NCBI GenBank assembly: GCA_022791975.1
Contig: JAAWAC010000062.1
Span: 1-45,870 of the forward strand
Direction: 5' to 3'
DNA from: Lachnospiraceae bacterium
GTDB taxonomy: Bacteria > Bacillota > Clostridia > Lachnospirales > Lachnospiraceae
Length of the DNA stretch: 45,870 nt
Shown: positions 23,501 to 31,782 of the stretch, piece after piece
Layout of the letters: each line of letters begins with the position of its first letter
How positions within the stretch are numbered: position 1 is the stretch's first letter
The notes under the pieces: model-generated
Database searches by the model: none
What the model was told of the DNA's origin: nothing
The model's input: the letters and a program-made list of their open reading frames with translations, nothing else
Translations under genes and position numbers: made by a program

Positions 23501-23918
23501 GCAGAAGGCCACCAAGGACAACTTCCCATCCCATGGACTGACCATAACATTGCCCTATCCTTCGGGCACAGGGAAAAATAGCCATGATTTTGTGGTAGTC
23601 CATATGTTTACGGAGGATATGAATGGATTCCAGGCGGGAGATGTGGAGCATCCCTCTGTGAGCAAGACGGATAAGGGCATTACTTTTAAGGTATATGGAC
23701 TGTCTCCCATTTCCATTGGCTGGAAAGAGGTAGAGAAGAACAACAGTTCTTCCGGAGATGGTGGAGCATCTGTTACGCCCTCCTCAACAGGGAATAGGGT
23801 AGGCAGTGCAGCCACGGGCGATACCTCTCCGATTTTGCTGTATATACTGCTGGCAGTGAGTGCAGCCTTTGGCATGGGGATTGGACTCTATATGCGAAGA
23901 AAAAGTATGCATAGGTAA
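20502..23918 (+). CDS. Transglutaminase-like cell-surface protein
   Basis: The 1138-residue protein has a signal peptide (KRLLVLLLASAI, cleavage near AADA at about 37) and a Glu-rich low-complexity linker to 100. A six-cysteine motif follows: Cys106, 108, 112, 123, 126, 133, CxCx3C...CPVCx6C. A transglutaminase core has Cys406 in GIGVCQGYT, His434 in MNHIWNYV and Asp449 in HADLTFDD. A bacterial Ig-like domain (Big2) spans about 736-818, and a C-terminal hydrophobic helix precedes MRRKSMHR. The tail SAATGDTSP resembles the TGD part of Lachnospiraceae sorting signals but lacks a clear LPxTG. It is probably membrane- or wall-anchored. The gene is monocistronic. Confidence 0.88.
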   Translation: MSNWKKVRKRLLVLLLASAIIGGMMEHSQVMVTAADAEGEVKEGNTLLEGEETPAVEGGLMAEEGLEAEDGPKVEGDLEAEDSSEAEEGEAEDSPKAEETPASPVCICTALCEAAAKAEEADCPVCREDLSACGGKDLTEQPEKVPDVFTETEEEDPTLPAGSQEPLGEEDLTGAGTETEETSDQEAAVAAVEKLLGGLPSLEELQALDQDGQAAVYGQIQEALEAYESLDEEQKALLPGVEEQLKELLDYITELSQPMAATEEQIKGAWDAMTRAMENWDVEVDVSSFNLTAGDMNRIWPEVAEDNPDLFYVLLMKTAVASDGIIQKCIFTYNIEYNQNNVAQYKAAIEKVFDQVIETNMTDEQKATALHDYLVQHMVYDQNANNNLGIEKRNAYEALVNGIGVCQGYTLAYAALLKRAGIEVDYCRSVSMNHIWNYVKLNGNWYHADLTFDDATASSQVGETGYVKHTYFLLSDAAMKNAKHAWEPNDITCDDTRYDNSWQKTAPISESAIYTVNGNYYYLKGETVDGAPQIIYRGATLIKRDTSGNETPVGTFEIEDLGSKWPMYPMSFSRLSCAKGTLYFNVGNSVYSLNPSANTVPVKIYQYEDPADRIVTGLLVTGDEMTLEIFNRTTNKIDERIKVPIFALSASLTRVKVGYTTAPVLSVNPLATGFTWSKQKSDGSWETINGATGSSYTVETGLLEGSYRYKVEATLDGKSVSSEIVITVTAQEEQKNFGFAGGDRKVTYGSPDFTMTAQGAEAGSVVRYSSSAPAVATVDPVTGAVKILKAGSTVITATASETQDYLEAKSAYTLTVSPKALSWDVSALEAKDRLDRIKNQAATLYGELKLAGILEKDRTAVRFECPAEKLAGVYQTVAAGNQKVTLSWKSDQDKGTLQGEGSGNYILPGALPEITGKISMLDSTLPMLPESTENTGFMVQVEYGLSEVPASFKDKEHLNTPGKIEQAMKVKLQEKTSGIADTNIVTYDVELLININGTGWQKATKDNFPSHGLTITLPYPSGTGKNSHDFVVVHMFTEDMNGFQAGDVEHPSVSKTDKGITFKVYGLSPISIGWKEVEKNNSSSGDGGASVTPSSTGNRVGSAATGDTSPILLYILLAVSAAFGMGIGLYMRRKSMHR

Positions 23919-23964
23919 AGGCCACAAATTCAATAATACAGAACCATATTGAAAAATAGAGAAA

Positions 23965-24005
23965 GGCTCCGTATGGCTTCCAAGAGGCGGGATACGGAGT
24001 CTTTA
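23965..24005 (+). terminator. Terminator of the surface protein gene
   Basis: GGCTCCGTAT at 23965-23974 pairs with ATACGGAGTC at 23992-24001, giving a 10-bp stem including one G-T pair. A short T-rich tail follows. Confidence 0.6.
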
Positions 24006-24158
24006 TCCATGTCGTTTTTTACGCAAAATAAATAAACATTTATTTACTTATTCTGCTAAATTCTCTTTAATTTACCAGGACTATATGATATAATGTTGGC
24101 CGATGGGCATCTTATTCTATTAAAATTTTATGGCTTGTAAGCCAGAGGAGGACTTGGG

Positions 24159-25502
24159 ATGGAAAACCAACTGGTATGGAAGGAAGAATTTAATATTGGA
24201 GTGGATGTGATTGACAGGGAGCATCAAAGACTTTTTGCGATCATCAACAAACTTTTCGCCCTGGGAGAAGAGGAGAGGAAGGGCAGAAAAGCGTGCGAGG
24301 AAGGAATCAAATACTTTTATGAGCATGCAATGAAACACTTTGCGGATGAAGAGAAGTATATGGAATCCATTCACTATGAGAATCTGAAGGTACACAGACG
24401 GATACATAGGGGATTTCGGGATGATACGCTTCCAGCTCTTGAGGACGAACTGAGAGAGGCGGACTATTCCTCTGAGGCAGTGGAGCATTTTCTGGCAGTG
24501 TGTGCTGGATGGCTGATTGGGCATACTCTGACAGAGGATATGGCGATTGTGGGGGAGAAGATGAGCCAATGGGAAGATCTGCTGCCCCAGGCAGAGCTTG
24601 AGGCCATGAAAAAGGTGATCACAAAGCTTTTGTATCAGATGTTTCAGCTGAAATCCCAGGTAATCAGCGAGGCTTACGGCGGAGAGAAGTTTGGAAACGG
24701 CATCTATTATCGTCTGGTCTACGGCAGAGAGCAGGATGAGAAAAAGTGGGAGATCATCCTTGTATTTGAAGAAAAAATTTTGGTCAACACCGTTGGCAAG
24801 CTGATGGGTATCAAATCAGATAAGCTGAATGCGATGCTGATCAATGCTGCCAGATATACGGCAAGTCAGTTTGTATTTCATGTGATGGAGCATTTCCCTT
24901 CTGTCAGGTCCTATGAGATGCAGGAGGAGAACCTTTTGACTTATGAGGAGTTTCAGCGGGTGTTTGAGAAAAAGCCCCAGGTTAGCCTGCTGTTTAATAC
25001 TGATGAAGGATACTTTTCTTATTGCGTCATTGCTCCCCATTTGCTGGAAAATGGCATCGGGACTCCCCTGGGGGTGGATAATGAGGTGTCGGAGATTGAA
25101 AAATATCTGGTAAAGAGAGGGAAAAAGGGCCCCAAGGTGTTGGTGGTGGATGATTCCATGACCATTCGTGAGGGGATCCGGAGGCTTTTGGAAGAAGACT
25201 ATGAGGTGGCTACGGTTCAGTCCGGGGTAGCTGCCATCCGGGCCATCACCCTGGATAAGCCAGATCTGGTGCTTTTGGATTATGAGATGCCGGTTTGCGA
25301 CGGAAGGCATGTATTGGAGATGCTTCGATCTGAAAAAGAGTTTGCAGATGTACCCGTTATCTTTCTTACCAGCATGGGTAACCCGGAGAATGTGAAAAAG
25401 GTGCTGGCCCTAAAACCGGATGGATACTTGCTGAAATATCTGAAGCCTACAGAGATCCGAAACCGGATTGACACCTTTTTTGAAAGTAGAAAAAATAAAT
25501 AA
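24159..25502 (+). CDS. Hemerythrin - CheX-like - receiver fusion protein
   Basis: This 447-residue protein fuses three parts. Residues 1-135 are a bacteriohemerythrin with the di-iron ligands in order: His22, His60/Glu64 (HFADE), His79/His83 and His122/Asp127 (HTLTED). Residues about 150-310 look like a CheX/CheC-type phosphatase domain (LMGIKSDKLNAMLINAARYT). Residues 325-445 form a receiver with Asp331/332, phospho-acceptor Asp374 in LLDYEMP and a conserved Lys near LLKYLKP. It has no transmembrane part. It may sense oxygen or redox state and feed a phosphorelay or chemotaxis. RBS GAGGAGG sits before ATG 24159, and TATAAT at 24089 is a likely -10. Confidence 0.85.
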   Translation: MENQLVWKEEFNIGVDVIDREHQRLFAIINKLFALGEEERKGRKACEEGIKYFYEHAMKHFADEEKYMESIHYENLKVHRRIHRGFRDDTLPALEDELREADYSSEAVEHFLAVCAGWLIGHTLTEDMAIVGEKMSQWEDLLPQAELEAMKKVITKLLYQMFQLKSQVISEAYGGEKFGNGIYYRLVYGREQDEKKWEIILVFEEKILVNTVGKLMGIKSDKLNAMLINAARYTASQFVFHVMEHFPSVRSYEMQEENLLTYEEFQRVFEKKPQVSLLFNTDEGYFSYCVIAPHLLENGIGTPLGVDNEVSEIEKYLVKRGKKGPKVLVVDDSMTIREGIRRLLEEDYEVATVQSGVAAIRAITLDKPDLVLLDYEMPVCDGRHVLEMLRSEKEFADVPVIFLTSMGNPENVKKVLALKPDGYLLKYLKPTEIRNRIDTFFESRKNK

Positions 25503-25512
25503 TATAGGAAAG

Positions 25513-25547
25513 TCGCAGGCTGCCAGAAAAGGGCCTGCGATTTTTTG
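25513..25547 (+). terminator. Rho-independent terminator after hemerythrin fusion
   Basis: TCGCAGGC at 25513-25520 pairs perfectly with GCCTGCGA at 25533-25540. Six T follow at once. Confidence 0.85.
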
Positions 25548-25715
25548 TATAAACAGGGGGTTGGGAAAAGATTCCCTGATAAAAAAAGAAAAATTTTTTG
25601 ATAAGTGTAAGATATCCCCCTCTCAAAAGCGGAGTATCAGGTGAAAGGGCTGATAAAGCATTTGCTTTACCGGGCCGGACAACGGCGCCGAAACTATTAT
25701 TTGAGGTAACTGTAT

Positions 25716-26294
25716 ATGCGAGCAAACGAGAAAAACTTTGTGGATTTCATAAGGAAGCGGCGGGAGGAAGGCATCAGCTATGTGATTGAAACCTATGGCG
25801 GCATGCTTCAGTCCATTGTGAAAAAACGGCTGTTTTCCTGGCCGGACCAGGTGGATGAATGTATGAATGACATTTTTCTGGGCATCTGGCAAAACATTGA
25901 CAGCTTTGACGAGAGCAAAGGTAGCTTTGCTGGATGGGCTGCTGGGGTGGCCCGGCTGGAAGCCATTGATACCCTGCGCAGGCTGCAAAGGCAACCCCGG
26001 ATGGTGTCTCTGGAGGAGATGGAGGTAGAAATTCCCCAGGAGGATAGGGGACTTCTCGAGCTTGCCAGACAGGAGCTCTCAAAAGAAACAGAAGAAATCC
26101 TGGGCTGCCTGTCGCCAAAGGATCAGGAGCTTTTCCGGCGGATTTTTTTGCAGGAGGAGGAGCCGGAGGCAGCAGGGAATGCACTGGGAATCACCAGAAA
26201 CAACGTGTATGTGCACATTTTTCGAGGAAAAGCGCGCATTCGCAAAAAAGTAGAGAAAGGAAAAGGGCATGGGCATGAACAGAGAAGCCTATAG
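25716..26294 (+). CDS. ECF-type sigma-70 factor
   Basis: The 192-residue protein has the sigma2 region (YVIETYGGMLQSIVKKRL, then DQVDECMNDIFLGIWQNI) and a sigma4 helix-turn-helix at about 130-175 (LSPKDQELFRRIFLQ, AAGNALGITRNNVYVHIFRGKARI). It recruits RNA polymerase to its own regulon. The stop overlaps the next gene's start by 26 bp, so sigma factor and membrane protein are coupled, as in sigma/anti-sigma pairs. The spacer 25560-25715 contains A+T-rich stretches, but I could not pick a reliable promoter. Confidence 0.88.
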   Translation: MRANEKNFVDFIRKRREEGISYVIETYGGMLQSIVKKRLFSWPDQVDECMNDIFLGIWQNIDSFDESKGSFAGWAAGVARLEAIDTLRRLQRQPRMVSLEEMEVEIPQEDRGLLELARQELSKETEEILGCLSPKDQELFRRIFLQEEEPEAAGNALGITRNNVYVHIFRGKARIRKKVEKGKGHGHEQRSL

Positions 26295-27321
26295 ATTGGC
26301 AAATGAGTTAAGAATAGAGCCTGAGGCTGACAGGGATTGTCTCATAGACGGCCTTGGGGATATGGACATGAAAAAATATCAGACAGCAGTTTTGGGTGAG
26401 ATTCGGAAGGAAAAGAAAATAAGAAAAAGGAATTATCGCAATCTGGCAGTAGCAGCTTGCGCGGCTGTGGCGGTTTTGACTGGAGCCACGGTTTTTGGAG
26501 AAGAAGTCCATGCAGCCATTAAGCAGATTGGCTGGAGCATTAGCAGTGCTTTGGGATTGTCCACAGATTTGGCTAACTACCGGGAGGTGGTAAATACCTC
26601 CGTTTCTGATAAGGGGTATGTGATCACCCTCCAGGAGGCGGTAGCATCCCAGGAGAAGCTGGTCATTAGCTATACACTTCAGCGGGAGGATGGAGCGCCT
26701 ATGGAAGATATTTTGGTGCCCAGTGAGTCTGCCTTCTATATCAATGGAAAGACAGTGCGTGCAGGCAGTGGAGGCAGCGCCGATTTCCTGGACCAGAGCC
26801 AGACGATTCTGGGGGTTGTAGCCGAATATCATCTGACTGGTGTGGATCTGTCCCAGAAAAATGAGTTTCGGCTGTGCTTTGGCAGTATTGGCTGGGAGGA
26901 TGAGGTAAAGGGAAATTGGGATTTTGCCTTTGCCGCAGACGGATCAGATCTGATGATGGACACCAAAAGGGTGGAGATTGGGAAGGAGTTTGCGCTGCCA
27001 GATGGGGTGAAGATAGAACTGGAAGAATTTTCCAGCAATGATTTGGAACAGCGAATTACCTTTTCCCGGTCTGGAGGTACCCGGTATATGATCATAGTGA
27101 AGGCCCAGGATCAGCAGGGACATCAAGTGGAATTTGGTACCAGAAGCGCTGACGAGAAGGGCGGCTATATGCAGAATGAAGAGATCATCGATGATGGCCG
27201 GATGGAGGAGGGATCCGGAGAGTGGACCATGACGTTGTACGCTGTGGAGCTTCCTGAGACAGACGGTAGAATCCCCGATGACTACGTACAGATTGGGGAG
27301 TCCTTTTCTCTGAGTTTTTAA
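26269..27321 (+). CDS. Membrane anti-sigma factor (DUF4179-like)
   Basis: The 350-residue protein has a cytoplasmic N-terminus (1-55), a single transmembrane helix (about 57-76, VAACAAVAVLTGATVF) and an extracytoplasmic domain of about 270 residues. This domain, with EVHAAIKQIGWSISSALGLS and VTLQEAVASQEKLVISY-like text, resembles DUF4179 proteins that pair with ECF sigma factors. Its gene overlaps the sigma gene by 26 bp. It presumably holds the sigma factor at the membrane until an envelope signal arrives. ATG 26275 is an alternative start 6 bp later. Confidence 0.75.
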   Translation: MGMNREAYRLANELRIEPEADRDCLIDGLGDMDMKKYQTAVLGEIRKEKKIRKRNYRNLAVAACAAVAVLTGATVFGEEVHAAIKQIGWSISSALGLSTDLANYREVVNTSVSDKGYVITLQEAVASQEKLVISYTLQREDGAPMEDILVPSESAFYINGKTVRAGSGGSADFLDQSQTILGVVAEYHLTGVDLSQKNEFRLCFGSIGWEDEVKGNWDFAFAADGSDLMMDTKRVEIGKEFALPDGVKIELEEFSSNDLEQRITFSRSGGTRYMIIVKAQDQQGHQVEFGTRSADEKGGYMQNEEIIDDGRMEEGSGEWTMTLYAVELPETDGRIPDDYVQIGESFSLSF

Positions 27322-27327
27322 CAAATA

Positions 27328-27356
27328 TTGACTTTTTGGGACCCTGCATTTAATAT
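27328..27356 (+). promoter_or_regulatory. Candidate promoter of DUF2971 gene
   Basis: TTGACT at 27328-27333 and TAATAT at 27351-27356 are separated by 17 bp. They lie just after the anti-sigma stop and 31 bp before the GTG start of the DUF2971 gene. Confidence 0.5.
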
Positions 27357-27386
27357 AAATGGTAGATAAGGTGAAGGGGTGGCAGG

Positions 27387-28229
27387 GTGAACAGATACAA
27401 GAGGGATATTCTCTATCACTATACGGATTTTCAGGCGCTGGATGGAATTCTCCGCTGTGCGCAGCTGCGGGTCAATAATGTTTTAAATATGAATGATGCA
27501 GCGGAGATGCGTCTGTTTATGAGTGGTCTTTGTAATGCGGTGGTGAAACGACTGGAGGAGGAGAAGGACGGGGAGCGTGCAGATAAGATACAGAGGCTTT
27601 TTCAGGAGGAGCTGAAAAAGGAATTCTTTTATTCTGCCTATGCAGCCTGTTTTTCCCTTTACCGGGACGATGCGGCCCAATGGGAGCGGTATGGAAACCG
27701 GGGCCGGGGAGTATGCATTGCCTTTCACGGGGGTTATTTGGAAAAAATGGCCGAGGGAGAGCTGTCTTTGCAGATGGTTTTCTATCAGGATGATATGACA
27801 GAACATGCCCTGGCCTCCGTGTTTTACCGGCTGGTTAAGGGAGAAGAAGAGCTGAATGGGAAGAATCCTCATATTCAGGAGGCGCTTAAGGATGCCTGGA
27901 TTCAATCAGTGGTGTTTAAGCATCCCTCCTTTTCCTCAGAAAAGGAGGTGCGCCTGGTGGTCTCTCCCTTTGTGAAAGAGTACTTTGATGTAAAGCCTTG
28001 CTATCATGTGAGTACCGAGCGGATTAAGAAATATTATCCCCTGGATCTGATGGCTATGTGTGAAAAGGTTGGAATTGACCTGGAGGACTTGGTGGCGGAG
28101 ATTATTATCGGGCCGGAATCCACCCAGTCCATGTCCATTTTACAGGACTATCTCCGGGATAATGGCCTGCGGGAGCTGGCAGAGCGGGTGTCGCTGTCTG
28201 CCTGTCCTCTGCGGAGACCACCAGTTTAG
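27387..28229 (+). CDS. DUF2971 domain protein
   Basis: The 280-residue protein starts MNRYKRDILYHYTDFQALDG, with NVLNMNDAAEMRLF, then CFSLYRDDAAQWERYGNRGRGVCIAF, and SEKEVRLVVSPF. These are the landmarks of DUF2971. The His-Tyr-Thr opening and the late Glu in EKEVRL recall the H-Y-E pattern of ADP-ribosyltransferase folds, but that is my inference. No signal peptide or membrane helix. GTG 27387 follows GAAGGGGTGGCAGG. It is a single gene between two terminated units. DUF2971 genes occur often in accessory or defence contexts, but none is obvious beside this one. Confidence 0.75.
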   Translation: MNRYKRDILYHYTDFQALDGILRCAQLRVNNVLNMNDAAEMRLFMSGLCNAVVKRLEEEKDGERADKIQRLFQEELKKEFFYSAYAACFSLYRDDAAQWERYGNRGRGVCIAFHGGYLEKMAEGELSLQMVFYQDDMTEHALASVFYRLVKGEEELNGKNPHIQEALKDAWIQSVVFKHPSFSSEKEVRLVVSPFVKEYFDVKPCYHVSTERIKKYYPLDLMAMCEKVGIDLEDLVAEIIIGPESTQSMSILQDYLRDNGLRELAERVSLSACPLRRPPV

Positions 28230-28264
28230 AATAGATATCTGGAAAAAATTTACAGTTATATGGC

Positions 28265-28316
28265 ACAGCGCCGGAAAAAGAATGGATTTTTCTTTTTCCG
28301 GCGCTGTTTGTCTTTT
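28265..28316 (+). terminator. Strong terminator hairpin
   Basis: ACAGCGCCGGAAAAAGA at 28265-28281 pairs perfectly over 17 bp with its complement at 28291-28307. TTGTCTTTTTG follows. Symmetric A/T arms let it act in both directions. Confidence 0.85.
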
Positions 28317-28421
28317 TGCCAGCAATTTGAAATTTCCGGCAACAGGGATAAAAGGGTGGAATCTGTCCATATTAATAAGGCTAAATGAGATATGAAAATA
28401 GGCGGACAGGAGGGCGAAAAA

Positions 28422-29132
28422 GTGGAAGAAAAATGGAAAAAGATTGCGCAGCTGGAGGGACGACTGATTGTGTCCTGCCAGGCGTTGCCTCAGGAACCAC
28501 TGCATTCCTCTTTTATTATGGGGCGTATGGCACGAGCAGCCCGAGAGGGAGGCGCCAGGGGGATACGGGCCAATACCAGAGAAGATATTCTGGAGATTCA
28601 GTCTCAGGTGGAGCTGCCTGTTATCGGCATTGTAAAGCGGGAATATAGGGACAGTTCGGTGTATATTACGCCTACTTTGGCAGAGGTAGAGGAGCTGATG
28701 GAGGCAGGTCCGGAAATTATCGCCCTGGATGCCACAGATCGCAAAAGGCCTGGGGGACAATCCCTGGCCACATTTTTTTCCCAGGTAAAAGAGCGGTACC
28801 CAGAACAGCTTTGGATGGCTGACTGTGCCACTGTGCAGGAGGCTCTTTACGCGGACCGGCTGGGATTTGATTTTATCGGCACCACTTTAGTGGGCTATAC
28901 GGAGGAAAGCAAAGGTCTTCGTATTGAAGAGCATGATTTTTCCATTCTTAGGGAAATCCTGGCCGGAGTGAATCACCCGGTTATTGCGGAGGGAAATATC
29001 AATACCCCCAAAAAGGTGCGCCGGGTCATAGAGCTGGGCGCGTACAGCGTGGTGGTGGGCTCGGCTATTACCCGGCCTCAGTTGATCACCCGGGAATTTG
29101 CAGAGGCCTTAGAGGAATTGCAGACGGATTAG
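28422..29132 (+). CDS. nanE: N-acetylmannosamine-6-phosphate 2-epimerase
   Basis: The 236-residue TIM-barrel protein converts ManNAc-6-P to GlcNAc-6-P in sialic acid breakdown. Family landmarks are IVSCQALPQEPLHSS, PVIGIVKREY, IIALDATDRKRP with the expected Asp/Lys region, GFDFIGTTLVGYT and PVIAEGNINTP. I prefer GTG 28422 because AGGAGGG lies 8 nt upstream; ATG 28392 would add 10 residues over that site. It is first in the nan cluster, followed by nanA, the symporter and the kinase. Confidence 0.93.
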   Translation: MEEKWKKIAQLEGRLIVSCQALPQEPLHSSFIMGRMARAAREGGARGIRANTREDILEIQSQVELPVIGIVKREYRDSSVYITPTLAEVEELMEAGPEIIALDATDRKRPGGQSLATFFSQVKERYPEQLWMADCATVQEALYADRLGFDFIGTTLVGYTEESKGLRIEEHDFSILREILAGVNHPVIAEGNINTPKKVRRVIELGAYSVVVGSAITRPQLITREFAEALEELQTD

Positions 29133-29221
29133 CAGATGCCATAGAAAATAAATAGACGAAAAAAGCAGGGGAGAAACCTGGAATTCCTCTGCACTTTCCA
29201 TAGAAAGGTAGATGAAGAGAT

Positions 29222-30145
29222 ATGAGAAATCTGGAGAAGTATCAGGGGATAATCCCTGCGTTTTATGCCTGCTATGACAGGAAGGGACAGGTAAGTCCCC
29301 AGGGGGTGGAAGAGCTGACCCAATATTACATGGACAGAGGCGTGAAGGGCCTTTATGTAAATGGCTCCTCCGGGGAATGCATTTATTTAAGCTTGGAGGA
29401 GCGGAAGCTTATCCTGGAGCGGGTTGTGGAAAAGGCCCGGGGAAGGCTTACCATAATCGCTCATGTGGCCTGCAATAATACAAAGGACAGCATGGAGCTT
29501 GCACGACACGCACAGAAGCTGGGAGTGGACGCCATTGCGGCCATACCACCCATTTACTTTCGGCTTCCGGAGCATGCCATTGCCAGGTACTGGAATGATA
29601 TCAGCGGGGCGGCTCCAGAGACAGACTTTGTAATTTACAATATTCCCCAGCTGGCGGGAGTGGCCCTGACATTGCCCCTTCTGGCAAAAATGCGGGAAAA
29701 TCAACAGGTTATTGGCGTAAAAAACTCTTCCATGCCGGTGCAGGACATTCAGATGTTTCTAAAAGAGGGCGGAGAGGATTTTGTGGTGTTTAACGGACCT
29801 GATGAACAGTTTATCAGCGGCCGGGTCATGGGCGCTCAGGGAGGTATCGGCGGTACCTACGGCGTGATGCCGGAGTTGTTTCTTGCCATGGATGCCTGCA
29901 TCAGAGGTGGGGAGATTGCCAGAGCTGGAAAAATCCAGTATGAGGTAAATGCCATTATCTATAAAATGTGTGAGGCCCGGGGAAACCTTTATGGGGTTAT
30001 CAAGGAGATTCTCAGGCGGAATGAGGGATTGGATCTGGGCAGCGTGCGTCCACCCCTGATGCCGGTAACCAGAGAGGATGAGGCAGTGATAACAGAGGCA
30101 GCCCGAATGATCCGGGAGGCCAAGAAGACCTATGGAGGTATGTGA
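29222..30145 (+). CDS. nanA: N-acetylneuraminate lyase (DapA superfamily)
   Basis: The 307-residue protein splits N-acetylneuraminate into ManNAc and pyruvate in the cytoplasm. It shows the carboxylate-binding NGSSGE (47-52), Tyr139 in VIYNIPQLAG, the Schiff-base Lys167 in VIGVKNSS, and GGTYGVMPELF, typical of NanA rather than DapA. It starts 89 bp after nanE, a spacer holding a small imperfect hairpin. The ribosome site is weak (AAGGTAGATGAAGAG). Its stop lies 26 bp before the symporter start. Confidence 0.92.
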   Translation: MRNLEKYQGIIPAFYACYDRKGQVSPQGVEELTQYYMDRGVKGLYVNGSSGECIYLSLEERKLILERVVEKARGRLTIIAHVACNNTKDSMELARHAQKLGVDAIAAIPPIYFRLPEHAIARYWNDISGAAPETDFVIYNIPQLAGVALTLPLLAKMRENQQVIGVKNSSMPVQDIQMFLKEGGEDFVVFNGPDEQFISGRVMGAQGGIGGTYGVMPELFLAMDACIRGGEIARAGKIQYEVNAIIYKMCEARGNLYGVIKEILRRNEGLDLGSVRPPLMPVTREDEAVITEAARMIREAKKTYGGM

Positions 30146-30171
30146 TTACGGAAAGGAGCGCAGGAAAAGTC

Positions 30172-31680
30172 ATGGAGGGATTTACCAGAATTGATTTGAT
30201 TATTTTAATTGTATATCTGGCTGCCGTGCTGGTTGCTGGTCTCTATTTTTCAAAGAGGGAAATGAAGGGAAAGGAATATTTCAGAGGAGATGGAACCATC
30301 CCCTGGTGGGTGACCTCTGTGTCTATCTTTGCCACGCTCCTAAGTCCCATTTCTTATCTTTCTCTGGCAGGAAATTCTTATGCGGGCACCTGGCTGATGT
30401 GGTTTGCCCAGCTGGGCATGTTGCTTGCGATTCCCATCACCATCAAGTTTTTTCTGCCTGTCTATAGCAGACTGGATATTGATACGGCTTATCATTACCT
30501 GGAGCTGCGGTTTCAAAGCAAGGGACTGCGGATTTTAGGTGCGGTGATGTTTATTATCTATCAGATCGGGCGCATGTCCATTATTATGTATCTGCCCTGT
30601 ATGGTTCTGGGGAATCTGACAGGGATATCCACAAATTTTCTCATTCTCATTATGGGAGTTATTGCCATTATTTATTCCTACACGGGAGGCCTGAAATCCG
30701 TTCTCTGGACTGACTTTATCCAGGGCATGGTATTGTTGGTGGGGGTTACCGTGGCGCTGGTTTTTCTGCTTACCCATATTGACGGAGGACTAGGCGCCGT
30801 GATGGAGGCTCTGACCAGAGAGGGAAAGTTTCTGGGCCCCGATCAACCTTTGTTCCGGGCAAATCTTTTGCAGGACAGCGTGTTTCTGATGATTGTGGGG
30901 GCGGGTTTCAATACCATGGGGTCCTACGTGTCCAGCCAGGATATTGTGCAGCGCTTTACCACCACCACGGATACAGGGAAGCTTAGAAAAATGATGCTTG
31001 CCAACGGAGGTCTGTCCATTTTTATTGCAACCGTATTTTATCTTATCGGAACTGGTCTGTATGTGTTTTATCAGCAGAATGCCCTGCCTCCTGCGGCGGC
31101 CCGGGATCAGATCTTTGCCTCCTACATTGCCTTTGAGTTGCCGGTGGGCCTGACAGGAATATTGCTGGCAGCTATTTACGCGGCCTCTCAGTCCACTCTT
31201 TCCACGGGACTGAATTCTGTTGCATCCAGCTGGACTCTTGATATTCAGGCCCGGCTGTCCAAAAAGGAGTTAAGCTTTGAAAAACAGACGAAGATCGGCC
31301 GGTATGTGTCATTGCTAGTGGGAATTTTTTCCATTTTTGTATCCATTGTGCTGGCAAACGGGGAAATTCAGTCAGCCTATGAATGGTTTAATGGTTTTAT
31401 GGGATTGGTTCTGGGTATTCTTATAGGGACCTTTATCCTGGGAGCCTTTACCAGGGTGGCCAATACCTTTGGAGCGGTTGTCGCTTTTCTGGCGGCTTCC
31501 GGAGTGATGGTGGCCATCAAATATCTGGCCCCGGCAGGCAGCGTGTCCATTTGGTCCTATTCCATAATATCCATTGCAGTGTCCCTGGCTGTGGGGATTC
31601 CGGCCAGCATGATTTCCTGGAGAATGAAAGGGGATAGGAAGGAGCCAGCGCCTGGTACAACCATATACCAGGATAGGTGA
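30172..31680 (+). CDS. Sodium:solute symporter, probable sialic acid transporter
   Basis: The 502-residue protein has about 13 hydrophobic helices and the SSS family signatures (EYFRGDGTIPWWVTSVSIFATLLSPIS region, and AAIYAASQSTLSTGLNSVASS). It uses sodium to import a sugar. Its place between nanA and the kinase makes sialic acid the best substrate guess (NanT-type SSS as in Salmonella SiaT). The open frame reaches back to GTG 30142, but ATG 30172 after GGAGCGCAGGAAAAG matches the usual SSS N-terminus. Calling the substrate is inference. Confidence 0.88.
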   Translation: MEGFTRIDLIILIVYLAAVLVAGLYFSKREMKGKEYFRGDGTIPWWVTSVSIFATLLSPISYLSLAGNSYAGTWLMWFAQLGMLLAIPITIKFFLPVYSRLDIDTAYHYLELRFQSKGLRILGAVMFIIYQIGRMSIIMYLPCMVLGNLTGISTNFLILIMGVIAIIYSYTGGLKSVLWTDFIQGMVLLVGVTVALVFLLTHIDGGLGAVMEALTREGKFLGPDQPLFRANLLQDSVFLMIVGAGFNTMGSYVSSQDIVQRFTTTTDTGKLRKMMLANGGLSIFIATVFYLIGTGLYVFYQQNALPPAAARDQIFASYIAFELPVGLTGILLAAIYAASQSTLSTGLNSVASSWTLDIQARLSKKELSFEKQTKIGRYVSLLVGIFSIFVSIVLANGEIQSAYEWFNGFMGLVLGILIGTFILGAFTRVANTFGAVVAFLAASGVMVAIKYLAPAGSVSIWSYSIISIAVSLAVGIPASMISWRMKGDRKEPAPGTTIYQDR

Positions 31681-31782
31681 GATTGAGTTGAGATAGGCTA
31701 TGCCAGGCAGAAGGTGCAATCTGGTACGCGGTCTAGGGGCGAGAAGTCAGGAGCGGGAAGGTGGTGCAGAAGCAAAGAAGGC

